This document shows, piece after piece, positions 22,274 to 33,260 of a stretch of 64,000 nucleotides of DNA; the first letter of the stretch is position 1, and each line of letters starts with the position of its first letter. The DNA comes from Nyssa sinensis. Taxonomy: Eukaryota; Streptophyta; Magnoliopsida; Cornales; Nyssaceae. Position numbers and translations under genes: made by a program. The stretch spans positions 1,640,501 to 1,704,500 of the forward strand of contig CM018046.1 in NCBI GenBank assembly GCA_008638375.1, written 5' to 3'. The notes under the pieces were generated by a model. That model had not been told where the DNA came from. It searched no databases and worked only from the letters and a program-made list of their open reading frames with translations.

Positions 22274-23381
22274 GTCTTTTCAGACAGCATCAATGGGCTC
22301 TAACAAATTGAATTAGACGAGAAATTTACTTTAGATGTGGCTAAGAGTTTTCTGATATTTAGTCCTGCCAGTTCGCATGGCTATCTAATATCATCATGAA
22401 ACTACAAATTAAAAGCAGCCAAGCATGCTTAGTTGTTTCTGTGTGGTCATAAAAGATCATGATGGATGACATTGTACAGAAGGGACACCTAATCAGTATG
22501 GAATCCTATGGATACTTCATTAATAAGATTAAGGAAAAATCAAAGGCAAAATTAAGCAACCAGGCCCCAAGTGATTGTGTACCAGAAAATTGCAAGCAAA
22601 TGCTATTAAGCTCTGTTAGAGGTGGGTCCCTTATGTGAGCTCATGAAGGCATATTATTGTTCTTCTAATAGAGATGCCAGTTATTAAGGTCTATAAGCAT
22701 ACTTCAAAGAACATTAAAAATGTAGGTGCATTTGTGTTCTGCTTATTGGAGTCCAATTTGTGAGCCCTTATTACATAGTGACCCTGCTCATTTTCCTATC
22801 ACAACTTTGGCCTCCTTGTAATCTTGTAAGACATTCCGTAAATTCCTCAGAATTTAGACTCTTACAGTATTGATAGCATCTGGTGGAACTCAAATAGAAT
22901 AATTGCTATATTAACTGTGCAGACTCAATTGGGTTAAAGAACGTAGGTTACACTGATGTCAACATGAAGGAAGCTAGGAATGCAGGGATGCTTTCAGTGA
23001 AGGGGTTGTTGCTCATGTTCCTACAGTTTACAAACAACATAAAGAACAAACAAATAGAAAAATAAGGGTTCCAACAACTTAACAATGAGAAACACAACAA
23101 CAACACAGGTCCATTCAAATTCAGGCACCTAATAAAAGAATTGATTCTCAAATATTTTTCCCTTGCACTTGATTTGAATTAAAGTGAGGTTTTAAATGTT
23201 AGAAGAAGACATAAAAACAATTGATTCAATTGAAGCATTAGGGGAGCTAAATAAAAACGACCCCATAGGAATCTGGTTAAACATATGGACCTCAAAAAGA
23301 GAACTGCATCCCCTGAAACAAGATTGTTTTGGCTTATAAAAACACTCCATCCTGTAGTAAGCAAATGCCACCTTGGCTAAC

Positions 23382-23526
23382 CTGATGAGTAAGCAATAAA
23401 ATCCACAAATTTCTCTTCAACTAAGCCACAGTGCAGACACCTATCAATTACCTCGATAAATGTGTCGAAACCTCTATTCCACTCCATGCAGATCCTTGGC
23501 AACACTAACTCCTGGGAGGGCCTTTG
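23382..23526 (-). pseudogene. Possible second captured exon, unidentified
   Basis: On the minus strand a 145-bp open stretch is bounded by a GCAG acceptor and a CAG|GTTAGC donor. It encodes a peptide with MEWNRGFDTFIEVIDRCL and GLVEEKFVDFIAYSS. The splice-site borders and lack of stops suggest an exon. I do not recognise the family. It lies about 1.1 kb from the profilin exon in the same element. Confidence 0.35.
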
Positions 23527-25202
23527 CTGCTTATAGTCCTATATTGAAGAAATACCACCAGATTCATGAGAAACTATACCTAGAGTTGATCAATTAGTCT
23601 ACCTAAAAACAGTCAGAAGAAAATAGCAAGAGAATCACACCAAAGGCCGGACGAGGTCACGTGCCAAGACTCTAAGCCTAAGCTAAATAAAAGCTTTAAA
23701 TCAAAACTATTGTGTGAACAGCTTACAGCACACCCATAAGCAAAGGAGACACAACAAGCAACAAAGGCGCTGAGCACAACGTCAGTGGCGCAGGATGAGC
23801 CATCTGCTGCAATGCTGCCATGATTTCAACAATCAGAAAATATAAAATAGAAGGACTGAGTCTATGTGATAAGACTGCAGTAACTGAACTTCAAAGCTTG
23901 AAGATGAAAGAGTTTTGGTAGGTATATAACTGAAAATCTGATCTGTTTAGATCATTTTTACCTTGAAATTGAGGTTTTTTTTGGTAGCGTCAAAATAGGG
24001 GAAAACAGTGGACTTGAAGATTACGTTTTCAAGAAATAAACTTTCTTTTTTCCCTCAGTACATCTTATGAAAGAAAATTATGAAATTTGTTATTCTTTCC
24101 TCCCCATTTCTTCTCATAAAGGTGATTAATAAACAATCATTGTTTTATGTAGATTTTTGCTAATATCTGCATGATGAATGGGCATCTTCTTGCCATTTCT
24201 ATTAGGCAAATAAATAAATAAATAGAGCTTTATGTCTTGGTCTAGTAATTAAAACAAAAATAAAATCATTTAGAGAACAAGGTAGAAAAAGTCCAAATTA
24301 AACTAATAGCAGAATCACTCCTATGTTTTAGTAATAATTGCCAAGTTACTTTAAAATCAAAATCGATTTCTTGAAAGTTTATCCAAAAAATACAAAAAAT
24401 CATCCTAATAATTCCTGGAAAGATTAGTTTTGCTTCAGTTAACATTTCTGTTCACCAATTTATCTCCATATGGCAGCATATTTTGAAGCGTTGTATATAC
24501 ATATTCCATATTCCCATCTTCATCAATAAAAGGTAGAGGGGTCTTGTTCTGCAATGGAAATTGGACAGAGGTCAATAATGTTTTCTCATAAATGCATAGT
24601 AATAGACTCCGAAAAGCAGTGACATGCCCTTCTAAAACACAAAAAATATATATAAGTTTTAAAAAATAACAGAAAAAATGAAAATAACATTTCCAATTAT
24701 TTCACTAATCACACTATGCTACAAGATTATCAAACTAAAATAACATCTTCCATTTATTTCACTACTCAAAAGACAAATTAAATTATACCAAGCAACAAGA
24801 TTATCAAAACCACTCCAGCCTGATTGACAGGGAAGAAGGAATACCTTGAGGCACAATATGCTTACCAAAAGATACAGAGGTATGAACGTGAGAGCACTAA
24901 GATCATGATCAGACAGTGTTGTGATTTCCTTTAGAGAAGGGAAAAAAAGTACCTGATCAAGAATGCAGTTTCATATTTCACTAGAGTGAAGGCTAGTACC
25001 TGTTGAACCTGGATTGACGAGCTGGCCACTCTGCTATTTATAGATCCAATAAATTACTAGTCTTTTGGCCAATCTATATTAACAGAATATGATTTATGGC
25101 AATTAAATGTGAATTAGATGTTTCCCTCACTTTTTTTGATGTGCTGCATATTTATCTCACTTGTTTCATCTATCTCACTATACCTTGAATCTATCCAGCC
25201 TG

Positions 25203-25243
25203 ATTTGTTCCCTCCCCCCCCCCCTCCCCTCTCTCTCTCTGGC
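25203..25243. repeat. Poly-C and (CT)n low-complexity tract
   Basis: A run of C followed by CT repeats inside the CACTA-like element. Confidence 0.85.
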
Positions 25244-25544
25244 ATAACTGAAAAGATTCACTTCTTCTGACAATTGTCAGAAGAAGCAACAGAAGCAACA
25301 ACAATTATCAATTATTCAGTCTCTCTCTGAATTAGAGAAAGAAGTTAAGGAAGTGTTGAGAATGCAAGGGTATTAAGACTTCAAACCAACATGCAATCAA
25401 ACACCTTCTAGGCATATCTATTTTCTCCACATTTACATACATAATGACCACAGAACTCCCCCAGAACAAATCAAATTGGATCTCGATCGTGGATAATTTT
25501 TCTCCACATTGTGTGTGTTTGCCACTGTGTCTGCACGTATGTAT

Positions 25545-25547
<3 letters not shown>

Positions 25548-25596
<49 letters not shown>

Positions 25597-25597
25597 A
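25548..25597. repeat. (TA)n(GA)n microsatellite
   Basis: A TA run passes directly into GA repeats. Reading frames on both strands here are repeat artefacts. Confidence 0.95.
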
Positions 25598-26306
25598 CTC
25601 ACCTAGACAGATGGACCGTAATGTGAGGATGACGGAGCTCTTGAGTGAGCAAGAACAACTACAAGTGAGCATCTGTGAGAGAGAGAGAGCGTCTGTGAGA
25701 GTGTTGTGTGTGTGTATAAATGCATATATATGTGGCTATGTATTTATGTGTCACATACCGCATCAGAAAACTGCAAGGTGGTTGGAGTAGAGATCACCGG
25801 CAGTGAGAGGGAGAGAGATCAAAGAGGATTTTTAGAGGAATTACAGAATTTGCCATGAGGATTTTGGGCACGAAGGGTTAGATTTGGGGGGAACTGGGGA
25901 AATTAGAGGAAGGGTGGGCTGAGGGGGAGGGAAAATGCTTTCATTCAAAGAATTTGAGAAATTCTAAGGACAGAAAGAAAGAGAAAAAAAGGGCATCTTT
26001 TACTATTTGCGACATGTAGATGCATCGGTAGTAAATTATATTGACTATTTGCGACATCAACATGTGTCACTAATAATATAAAATTATTTGCGACACCAAT
26101 ATGCATCGCCAATAACCCGTATTTTTTATAATAAATATTGACCAAACCATTTGCGACGAAGTCAGCCCATTATTTGCGATGCAATGGAGGCGTCGTAAAT
26201 AATCTATTTTTTGTGACATTTTTTACTTCATCGCAAATACCCCATCTTTAGCAACGCTTTATTAGGCGTCGCAAAAAAGTTCGTCGCTAAAAAATGAATT
26301 TGTCAT

Positions 26307-26702
26307 ATATATATAGTCATGCCATCCAATTAGCAGAATATGAAACTCCATCATCGCTAGATCAACAAATATGATTTGATGGAGATGGGTACAAGATTCC
26401 CAATACCCATTCCAATGAATATAGCATTATAATAAATATAACTTTGGATAATTTTTTCCTTGAAGCGTCCCAGGATTAGAATGTGTTTGGCTGGAAAAGC
26501 CTTCTAAAATGCTTGAATGTAACTATATGGATGGGACGGGACACCTACACTAACTTTGGCATAATTTTTTTCTGAATGTGTTCCAAACTTCCATCATGCT
26601 CAGACAGCTGTAGATAGTACAGTTCTTTAAATTCTTATTTATAGAGAGGAAAGAAGAATTGGTAGGTGAGTTGCTTTCTTGAGAGATTTTGAGAGAGAAA
26701 AT
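26307..26702 (+). promoter_or_regulatory. NLR2 5' flank, right part of upstream copy 3
   Basis: It aligns with 9,730-10,124. It carries a TATA-like TTATTTATAG at 26,636-26,645, about 60 bases before the ATG, then the shared leader AATTGGTAGGTGAGTTGC. Only about 400 bases of the ancestral NLR promoter remain next to the gene. The rest lies beyond the CACTA-like insertion. Confidence 0.5.
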
Positions 26703-29624
26703 ATGGCTGAGGCTGCTGTGGGAATCTTGTTTCAGATCATTGGTTCTGTTCTGAAGGAGGAAGCTGCATTGTTAGGAGCAGTTCGCAGAGAAATCAGCGA
26801 GCTCCAGCTTGAGCTAGAAAGCACGAGATCATTCTTATTGGAAGCAGAAAAGCACAAAGACAAAAATGAAGGGGTGAAAATTAGGATGGAACAAGTAAGG
26901 GATGCAACATTCAAGGCTGAAGACATAATCGAAGAGTTCATGTATCACATAGACCACCTGAAAAGACTAGGTCGTGGTTTCAAGGGTTTCCTTCGTAGAG
27001 TTATTCACCTCCCAAAGGAACTTTCGGTGAAACATCGAACTTCCATCAAGTTGCAGGAGATCAATGCTGAGTTCAAAGCCATTGCAGAAAGAAGCAAAAG
27101 ATATTCTTTTGGTGGCATAGAAGAAAATCCAAGCACAAGTGGCACTCCTTCATGGGCACAGAATATAGGCGAGTCTTCGTTCTTTATCAAGGATGACGAT
27201 GTTGTGGGGATTGATGAGAAGAAAGATACGTTGATAAAGTGGTTGCTGCATGGAGAAATGCATCGCACTGTAATTTCAGTTTGGGGAATGGGAGGTTCAG
27301 GAAAGACAACCCTAGTTGCCAAAGCTTACAAAGATCATAACGTGAAGCGACATTTTAACTGTTCTGCATGGGTTCCTGTCTCCCAGAGGTATGAGATCAC
27401 GGATCTGTTCAGAACGATGATCAAAGCACTTTTCAATCGAGAGAAGGAATTAGTTCCTACCAGTTTAAGCAGCATGGGTTACATCGAGTTGGGGAAGATC
27501 CTTGTCGATTTCTTGCAACAAAAGAGGTATGTTGTTGTTTTAGATGATGTCTGGAATTACAACTTTTGGGACGAAATAAACACTGTCCTTCCAGATGGTA
27601 GGCATGGAAGCCGAATTATTATAACAACGCGAAAGGAAGACATAGCGAATTACCCTTATGGGGTTGGACGCCATGTTCTCCATTTTGAACCTCTTGCAGA
27701 TAGTGATGCATGGACCCTTTTTTGCAAGAAGGCCTTTGACAATAACCCCAGGGCACAATGTCCTCCGGAATTAGAACATCTAGCTTTGGCCTTGGTTGAC
27801 AAATGTGGGGGTCTACCACTTGCAATTGTTGCTATGGCCCGTCTCATGGCTACAAAAGAAAACTCAGAATTGAAATGGAAGGAAATACATGATAGTCTCG
27901 ATTGGCATTTGAGCAACAATCCCATGCTAGAAGTGGTGAAAACAGTTTTGCACCTTAGTTTCAATGATTTGCCATACTACCTCAAGAATTGCTATTTGTA
28001 TTTTTGTCTTTTCCCGGATGATCGTTGGATTGCAGGGAGTAAACTGATTAAGCTTTGGATGGCCCAAGGGTTTGTGGAAGAAAGAAGAGGTCTGACACCA
28101 GAGGAAGTAGGTAAAAGCTATCTTAGAGAGCTCATGTCCCGAAGCCTGATTCAAGCCGTGAAGAAGAACCATTTCTTTTTCCGGCCCAAACTATTTAAAC
28201 TACATGATCTAATGCGGGAGATTGCACTTTCAATATCTAAACAAGAGAACTTCTGTTTTGTATATGATCAGTCAGGAATGAAAGAAGAAGGAAGAGCACG
28301 CCACCACTCAATCCACATGGTTGATGAAATGCTTCAATTGTGCAAGGATATGTCACAGGTTCGCTCTTTCTTGGCTTTCAACGTTAACAAGAGTTCCATC
28401 TTTTCCGTAGATACACTGCTGTGTCGTTTTAGATTAATAAGGGTGTTGGATTTGAACGGTGCCCCAATTGATAATTTACCCACAAGCTTAGGTAAATTAT
28501 TCAATTTGAGGTATCTGAGTCTGAGAAGAACTCGTATAAAGGTGATTCCAAAGTCCTTTCGAAAACTCAGGAATCTACAAACGCTGGATCTCAAGAAAAC
28601 AGAAGTGAAGGCACTTCCACACGCAATAGTTAAGTTGCACAACTTGCGCCATTTAAATACTTGTGGTGCTCCTAAAAATGAACAATTTGCTCAAGTAATA
28701 GGCATTCAAGTTCCTAAAGATGTGTGGAAGTTGAAGAACTTGCAAGTTGTAAATTGCATAGAAGCAAACCCTGATGTAGTAAAGGGAATTGGGAAGATGG
28801 CTCAAATAAGAAAGATTTACCTTACAAAAGTGAGAGAAGAAGACGAGTTAGCATTGTGTGCCTCTATTGAAAAACTGACACTCCTTAATCGCCTACTTGT
28901 AATGGTAACCGATGAGGAAAAGACCCTTCGAATGGATGCTCTATCATCCCCTCCCCCATTGCTTCGAAAGCTTGCTCTGATAGGAAGATTGAAAAATGTA
29001 CCTCCTTGGTTTCGCTCACTTCACAAACTTGTAGGTTTGCATTTGCATTGGAGTAGACTAACAGAGGACCCTATTCCACATATAAGTGCATTGCCCAGTT
29101 TGAAGTACCTCACTTTGGTAAATGCGTATGATATTGGCAATATGCAATTGCGCTTCAATGAAGGGTTCCCTGAGCTCCAGCAGTTATCCATCGTACTTTC
29201 ACCTGAATTGATTGAAATAATAATTGCAAAGGGAGTGATGCCAGGCCTCACACGCCTAAACCTACACATCTGTGCTAAGTTGAAGGCAGTGCCTCAAGGC
29301 ATCGAACACCTCACCAACCTCGAAGAGCTGAACCTGAAAGAAGTCTCAGAGGAACTCATCGAAAGCATTCGAGGAGAAGAAAGCACTGATGGTCCAAGGG
29401 TGAAGCACATCCCAGAGATCAACCATTATTACAAGAAACCTAGCGGGCTCCAGTATGAAAGTCTATCCCAAATTCTTTCCAGGGGCACCATGTTTGAGGG
29501 TGAAATAGGTACTGATATAGTTTTCCTTTTATCTTTAGATTTGTGGAAGAGAATGAAGTGTTCAAACCTCATGCTGCCAAGAATTATTCTGTTTCAATTT
29601 AAGTTGCATCATTTGATTATTTGA
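26703..29624 (+). CDS. NLR2: RPM1-like CC-NB-LRR disease resistance protein
   Basis: A paralogue of NLR1, 973 residues as an uninterrupted frame from ATG 26,703. The coiled coil has AEDIIEEF at 72-79, with the last acid of the EDVID-type motif changed to Glu. NB-ARC motifs are intact: P-loop GMGGSGKTT at 195-203, VVVLDDVW near 277-284, SRIIITTR near 303, GLPLA at 370 and LHD at 500-502. LRRs follow to about residue 915. Where NLR1 ends in a TAA after ESLS, NLR2 has CAA and runs 50 more residues into former 3' flank. An AG|GTACT donor at 29,508/29,509 and acceptors at 29,652 or 29,702 could instead splice to a short tail. The true C-terminus is therefore uncertain. No break in the domains is seen and it is probably functional. 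Confidence 0.95.
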   Translation: MAEAAVGILFQIIGSVLKEEAALLGAVRREISELQLELESTRSFLLEAEKHKDKNEGVKIRMEQVRDATFKAEDIIEEFMYHIDHLKRLGRGFKGFLRRVIHLPKELSVKHRTSIKLQEINAEFKAIAERSKRYSFGGIEENPSTSGTPSWAQNIGESSFFIKDDDVVGIDEKKDTLIKWLLHGEMHRTVISVWGMGGSGKTTLVAKAYKDHNVKRHFNCSAWVPVSQRYEITDLFRTMIKALFNREKELVPTSLSSMGYIELGKILVDFLQQKRYVVVLDDVWNYNFWDEINTVLPDGRHGSRIIITTRKEDIANYPYGVGRHVLHFEPLADSDAWTLFCKKAFDNNPRAQCPPELEHLALALVDKCGGLPLAIVAMARLMATKENSELKWKEIHDSLDWHLSNNPMLEVVKTVLHLSFNDLPYYLKNCYLYFCLFPDDRWIAGSKLIKLWMAQGFVEERRGLTPEEVGKSYLRELMSRSLIQAVKKNHFFFRPKLFKLHDLMREIALSISKQENFCFVYDQSGMKEEGRARHHSIHMVDEMLQLCKDMSQVRSFLAFNVNKSSIFSVDTLLCRFRLIRVLDLNGAPIDNLPTSLGKLFNLRYLSLRRTRIKVIPKSFRKLRNLQTLDLKKTEVKALPHAIVKLHNLRHLNTCGAPKNEQFAQVIGIQVPKDVWKLKNLQVVNCIEANPDVVKGIGKMAQIRKIYLTKVREEDELALCASIEKLTLLNRLLVMVTDEEKTLRMDALSSPPPLLRKLALIGRLKNVPPWFRSLHKLVGLHLHWSRLTEDPIPHISALPSLKYLTLVNAYDIGNMQLRFNEGFPELQQLSIVLSPELIEIIIAKGVMPGLTRLNLHICAKLKAVPQGIEHLTNLEELNLKEVSEELIESIRGEESTDGPRVKHIPEINHYYKKPSGLQYESLSQILSRGTMFEGEIGTDIVFLLSLDLWKRMKCSNLMLPRIILFQFKLHHLII

Positions 29625-30301
29625 TATTTATAATATTGTCCTTATAATGCAGATTGTTTAATGCATCTTCTTCATCATCATTATGATTGCTTTCTAATGC
29701 AGATTGATGGAGATTGAAAGATGAAGGTTGTTCTCCAGTCTGGCCTAAGAACTTATCTTAATTCCAAACTAAAAGGGATATGGTGTCATTTACTTTAGCT
29801 ACTACATCAGTATGTCTTCTGTTGTTTGTTGTTATTGCACTGGCTTTGTGATGCAGATAGTTTGATTGAGGTTGGAGATTGAAGCTTGTCCCAAGTTTGA
29901 TCTAGAGTGAACCTACATTGTACTAGAATAAATGGTTGGTTGGTTGGTTGGTTGGTTGCTATGTAATCCTATGTAATCTAGTTGGAAGACCAAACTCATT
30001 GTCCCTTATTTGTATTTTGAACTGGTTATATATGTTTATGTACTACAAATGTTTAGTCTCTCTCTTTAGTCTCCCTTTCTCTCTCTTATTGTAGCTCACT
30101 TGAATATGTTCTAGGATCCTAAAGGTAAGGCTCTTAAAATCAAACCCCTACCCCACCAAAAAAAACCTGGATGAGTTGGTAATGGTGCAATACCTCTTGC
30201 TTTACCATTACTATTTTTTTTATATAAAAAAGGATTGTTAATTCACTATCAAATGAGTTATTAAGTTCTCCAAAACTTAAGATCCTTATAAATGTCCAAA
30301 A
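29625..30301 (+). other. NLR2 3' flank
   Basis: It aligns with 13,020-13,690 behind NLR1, including the SINE-like unit (30,090-30,240 here). It is cut at 30,301 by the LTR retrotransposon and resumes near 38,100. Confidence 0.7.
29934..29958. repeat. (GGTT)n microsatellite
   Basis: Six GGTT units stand where NLR1's flank has only GGTTGATTGGTA (near 13,343), so the repeat expanded after the duplication. Confidence 0.9.
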
Positions 30302-30358
30302 TGATGGTACCTGCCAAAATTATGCATATCTGTTTCAAAATTATTTTAGGATTCTTTA

Positions 30359-31295
30359 GGTGGCGGATGGGAACGTTTTCTGTTTTTAGTTTTCAGTTTT
30401 TTTAAAATGAAAACAAATTTCTTTTTTTTCTAATAAAAACTAAAATTGAAAACATTTTTGGTATAACAACATTATTTTTTAAAAAATAAAAAACAGAAAC
30501 AGAAAAATGCCTTTGATAACTAAAATAGTGTCAAACCTAATTTTCATAATAAATATTCTCACAAATAATTACAAATACAAAATTATGCTAGTTATTTAAC
30601 AATTAAATTTAAAATATATAAAAAAAGGGACCATTTTTGGCCTTGGGTGTAAGTATTTAATATATGTATTTATTATTAATAATGATGAGAGTGGAAATAA
30701 TTTGCGTTGACTTGAAAAAGTCCAAAAACCAAACTCTTCATGACTGATCCAACTAGAATCCTAATCCAACCAAGAAGATAAAAGCAACAAAAACACAAAC
30801 ACTGTTTGAATTCATCCCTTTGTTAGAATTGCAAACCAGTGAAGTACATTTACCCTTTATTTTAAATTTTTCTTCCCCAAATCATATGAGAATTAGTTGG
30901 CGTGGAGAATTTTTCAGCACTGTCACAATTCTCTCTAATGGAATTAGGACAGATAAAGAAGAATAGAGAAGATGATGTTACTGGTGCTTTCAAATCAGTC
31001 GGGGGGCGGTTACGGGCCGAGCTCTTATACTATAATTTTTTTGGAATATTGTAGTGTTATAAAATGGTAATCGTGTTGAGAATTTTGTATCTAATAGGGG
31101 TCAAAGTCCCAATCTCATTAAACACATCCTCCGCATGTTCTTAGTTTTTGTTTTCAAAATTTTCAAAAACTTTTTTACATTTCCAATTTTTAGTCAAATT
31201 TTGTAAATGTTTTTATAAAAAGAAAACACAACTGAGAAACCAAACATGTTTTTTCTCTTGTTTTTAAAAAAGTAAAAACGAAAACAAACATGCCC
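30359..31295. mobile_element. Harbinger/Tourist-like element in the 5' LTR
   Basis: A 937-bp insertion flanked by TTA on both sides (30,356-30,358 and 31,296-31,298). Its ends resemble each other inverted, with GG...GATGGGAACGTTTTC on the left against GGGCATGTTTGTTTTCG on the right. TTA duplications and GG-starting tips are typical of PIF/Harbinger elements. The 3' LTR lacks it. No transposase frame is seen. Confidence 0.6.
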
Positions 31296-31533
31296 TTAAT
31301 TTCCCAATTGAGCTTAATCAAATTTAGTGTTTTTTATTGTTTCCTTTTTCTAAGTAAAGACTTCTCTATTGTAGTAGGATTAGGAATTTCAAAATCGATA
31401 TTTAGGGCTATAAGTCTCCACTAGAGACATATTGGGTTTTGAGCATTAATAAAGTTTTTAGAGAATTTTTCCCTTCTTGTTGATGGATTCCAAATTTTGG
31501 ATACCGACGTGCTCGTATCCATTATTCATGTTT

Positions 31534-31545
31534 TGGTATCACAAC
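31534..31545 (+). other. Primer binding site of the LTR retrotransposon
   Basis: TGGTATCACAAC follows the 5' LTR end. It differs by two bases from the usual initiator-Met-tRNA site of plant retrotransposons. Confidence 0.6.
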
Positions 31546-31586
31546 AAAGATTTGCCTGGATAGATGACAACTGACAAAGAGGGAAT

Positions 31587-32474
31587 CATAGTTGTCGAAA
31601 CGTGTATCGAACGCCATATTGTTTTGTTTAAAAATATGTATCGTATCATGTATCATAAGATACTTGTAACTTTTTAAAAAAAATGCATTTATAAATATAT
31701 ATATATATATAATTTTTAAAAATGATATAAATAACATCTCAATTCACTAGTCATATAATTAGATATTTAAATTATTATTATTTATCCAACAATTAAAAAT
31801 CAAAGTCGTACGAAGCATAGTTGTCCCATTCTTTCAAATATATTGTATTAAGTTAGATATAGTGTTATATATATAGTGTATAAAATGTGTATAAAATGAT
31901 AAAATAATATTTCAACTCGCTTATAAAAGACAACTTTAATTCCATACAAGACAAGAATCAAAATTTATAAATACTATAAGTTTCAAAAAAAAATTTAATA
32001 ATCCAAGTTTTCAACATAATTCATCAATATCAAAATTTAAAGACAAAATTCAAAATTATTTATTTTTATAATCCATCTCACTTTCATCTTAATATCCAAT
32101 ATCAATGGCATTGATATTAGTATCATCACCATCATCATCATCATCATCATCATTCTCATCATTTTTCTTCTTTATGTGCTCACTCTTCATCCTTATCTTC
32201 TCAAAATACTTGTTTTTCTTCTTTCTTGTTTGAAGAAAGATCTCTAAGTATTATAAAGAGGTAAAATAAAATTAAACAAAACAAAAAATGTTTCCATGTA
32301 TATAACAAAACAACGAAAAAAGTGGAAAAAACGATGTCGTTTAGCCTAATTGCACGTATCGTAAGATGTATATCGCGTATCGTGTGATACAATGTAAAAA
32401 GATACAACTATAAAATACTATTGTTTTATGTCCAAATATATCGAAAAGTGTATCATAAGATACTAACAACTATG
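31587..32474. mobile_element. CATAGTTGT-type TIR element, copy A (complete)
   Basis: An 888-bp unit that starts CATAGTTGTCGAAACGTGTA and ends ACAACTATG, so at least 9 bp of the tips are inverted. Inside both ends are palindromic phrases such as GTATCATAAGATAC and GTATCGTGTGATAC. It also has a (TCA)n tract at 32,121-32,150. It interrupts the leader of the LTR retrotransposon. A second copy with the same start lies at 63,789. There is no coding capacity, and I see no target duplication. Confidence 0.65.
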
Positions 32475-32760
32475 GACGGATTTAGAAATCCTAATGATGA
32501 CGCTCGTGGGATTGAGGCTAATTGGATTACGATGGAAGAACAAAGGCAGTAAATAGTAGAATTCTATGGAATGGTTCTTAGACTCGGTCTCAATGCCAAT
32601 AGAGATCCTTCACTCGAAAAAAACCACGCTAGAGGATTCGCCAGAGACCAACGACGTCCCCAAAGGAAACCTATCTATCGAGACAATTCAAACTTTGATG
32701 AGAAAGAAGAAGACTACAAGATTCGTAAACCTGCAAGAAGAAATCAAGTGTGAATGATTT
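32475..32760 (+). pseudogene. gag remnant of the LTR retrotransposon (5' piece)
   Basis: A frame starting near the right edge of the TIR element reads GFRNPNDDARGIEANWITME and, after a stop, LRLGLNANRDPSLEKNHARG and EEDYKIRKPARRNQ. The layout and charged composition suit a retrotransposon gag. It contains stops, so it is dead. A related piece continues at 37,150. Confidence 0.4.
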
Positions 32761-32949
32761 TGAAAAGTTATTAAAAAAAGCTGAAGAAATAACAAATGTA
32801 AATAATGAACTTGAAGAAATTAAATTAGGACTCTTCATGAAGGTAGAAGAAGCTAATTTAAAATCTTGGAAAAGAGAAAATAGTTCTTTCTCTAAGAATT
32901 GAAGAAGTTGAGAAGGAAAACCAAAATCTAAATGATAAATTAAATATGG

Positions 32950-33260
32950 TTGTTCCTAAAGAGATGGAGAGTGCACCGCATGTCCAAGGGGTGTAGGAGG
33001 GTGTGGAATATGGCTCCTCTTTGCTTGATATGGTGGCTTATGGAAGGAAATAAACAGTAGACTTTTTGAGGGTGTTGAAGAGCCCATTTTTTGTATTAAA
33101 GATAAGCTTTACATTCTCTTTTCTTTTGGGCCAACGAGGCCATCCTTGTAGATGTTTACAACTTGGTTGATTTTTTGGGGTCCTTGAGGCTTTAATCTCT
33201 TAAGCCTTTTTGTATTTATGGGTTCGCCCCCTTTGGCGCTTCTTAATGAATTTCTCTTTA
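32950..33260 (+). mobile_element. LINE (non-LTR retrotransposon) 3' end fragment
   Basis: Broken frames read WNMAPLCLIWWLMEGN and FFWANEAILVDVYNLVDFLG, the C-terminal tail after the zf-RVT region of plant L1-type LINEs. These are followed by the typical GGGTTCGCCCCCTTTGGCGC 3' sequence. Compare the better kept copy at 38,540. Confidence 0.6.

Larger units (their letters stand above)
19887..26306. mobile_element. CACTA-like DNA transposon, degenerate and non-autonomous
   Basis: The left terminus CTCTACAAGAAAATAG is a slightly mutated CACTACAAGAAAA tip. The right terminus, reverse complemented, reads TGACAAATTCATTTTTTAGC followed by GACGAAC and matches more loosely. Both ends carry many subterminal repeats of the TTTGCGAC / GCGTCGCAAATAA type (19,910-20,650 and 25,990-26,290), typical of plant CACTA elements. 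The flanking sequences join perfectly in the NLR1 upstream copy, which proves an insertion. No transposase is seen. The interior holds gene fragments. Confidence 0.78.

Noticed and set aside
22948..23060. Minus-strand peptide NMSNNPFTESIPAFLASF resembling a leucine-rich repeat, possibly a third captured exon
   Set aside because: Only one repeat-length match with no second repeat beside it; too short to separate from chance.
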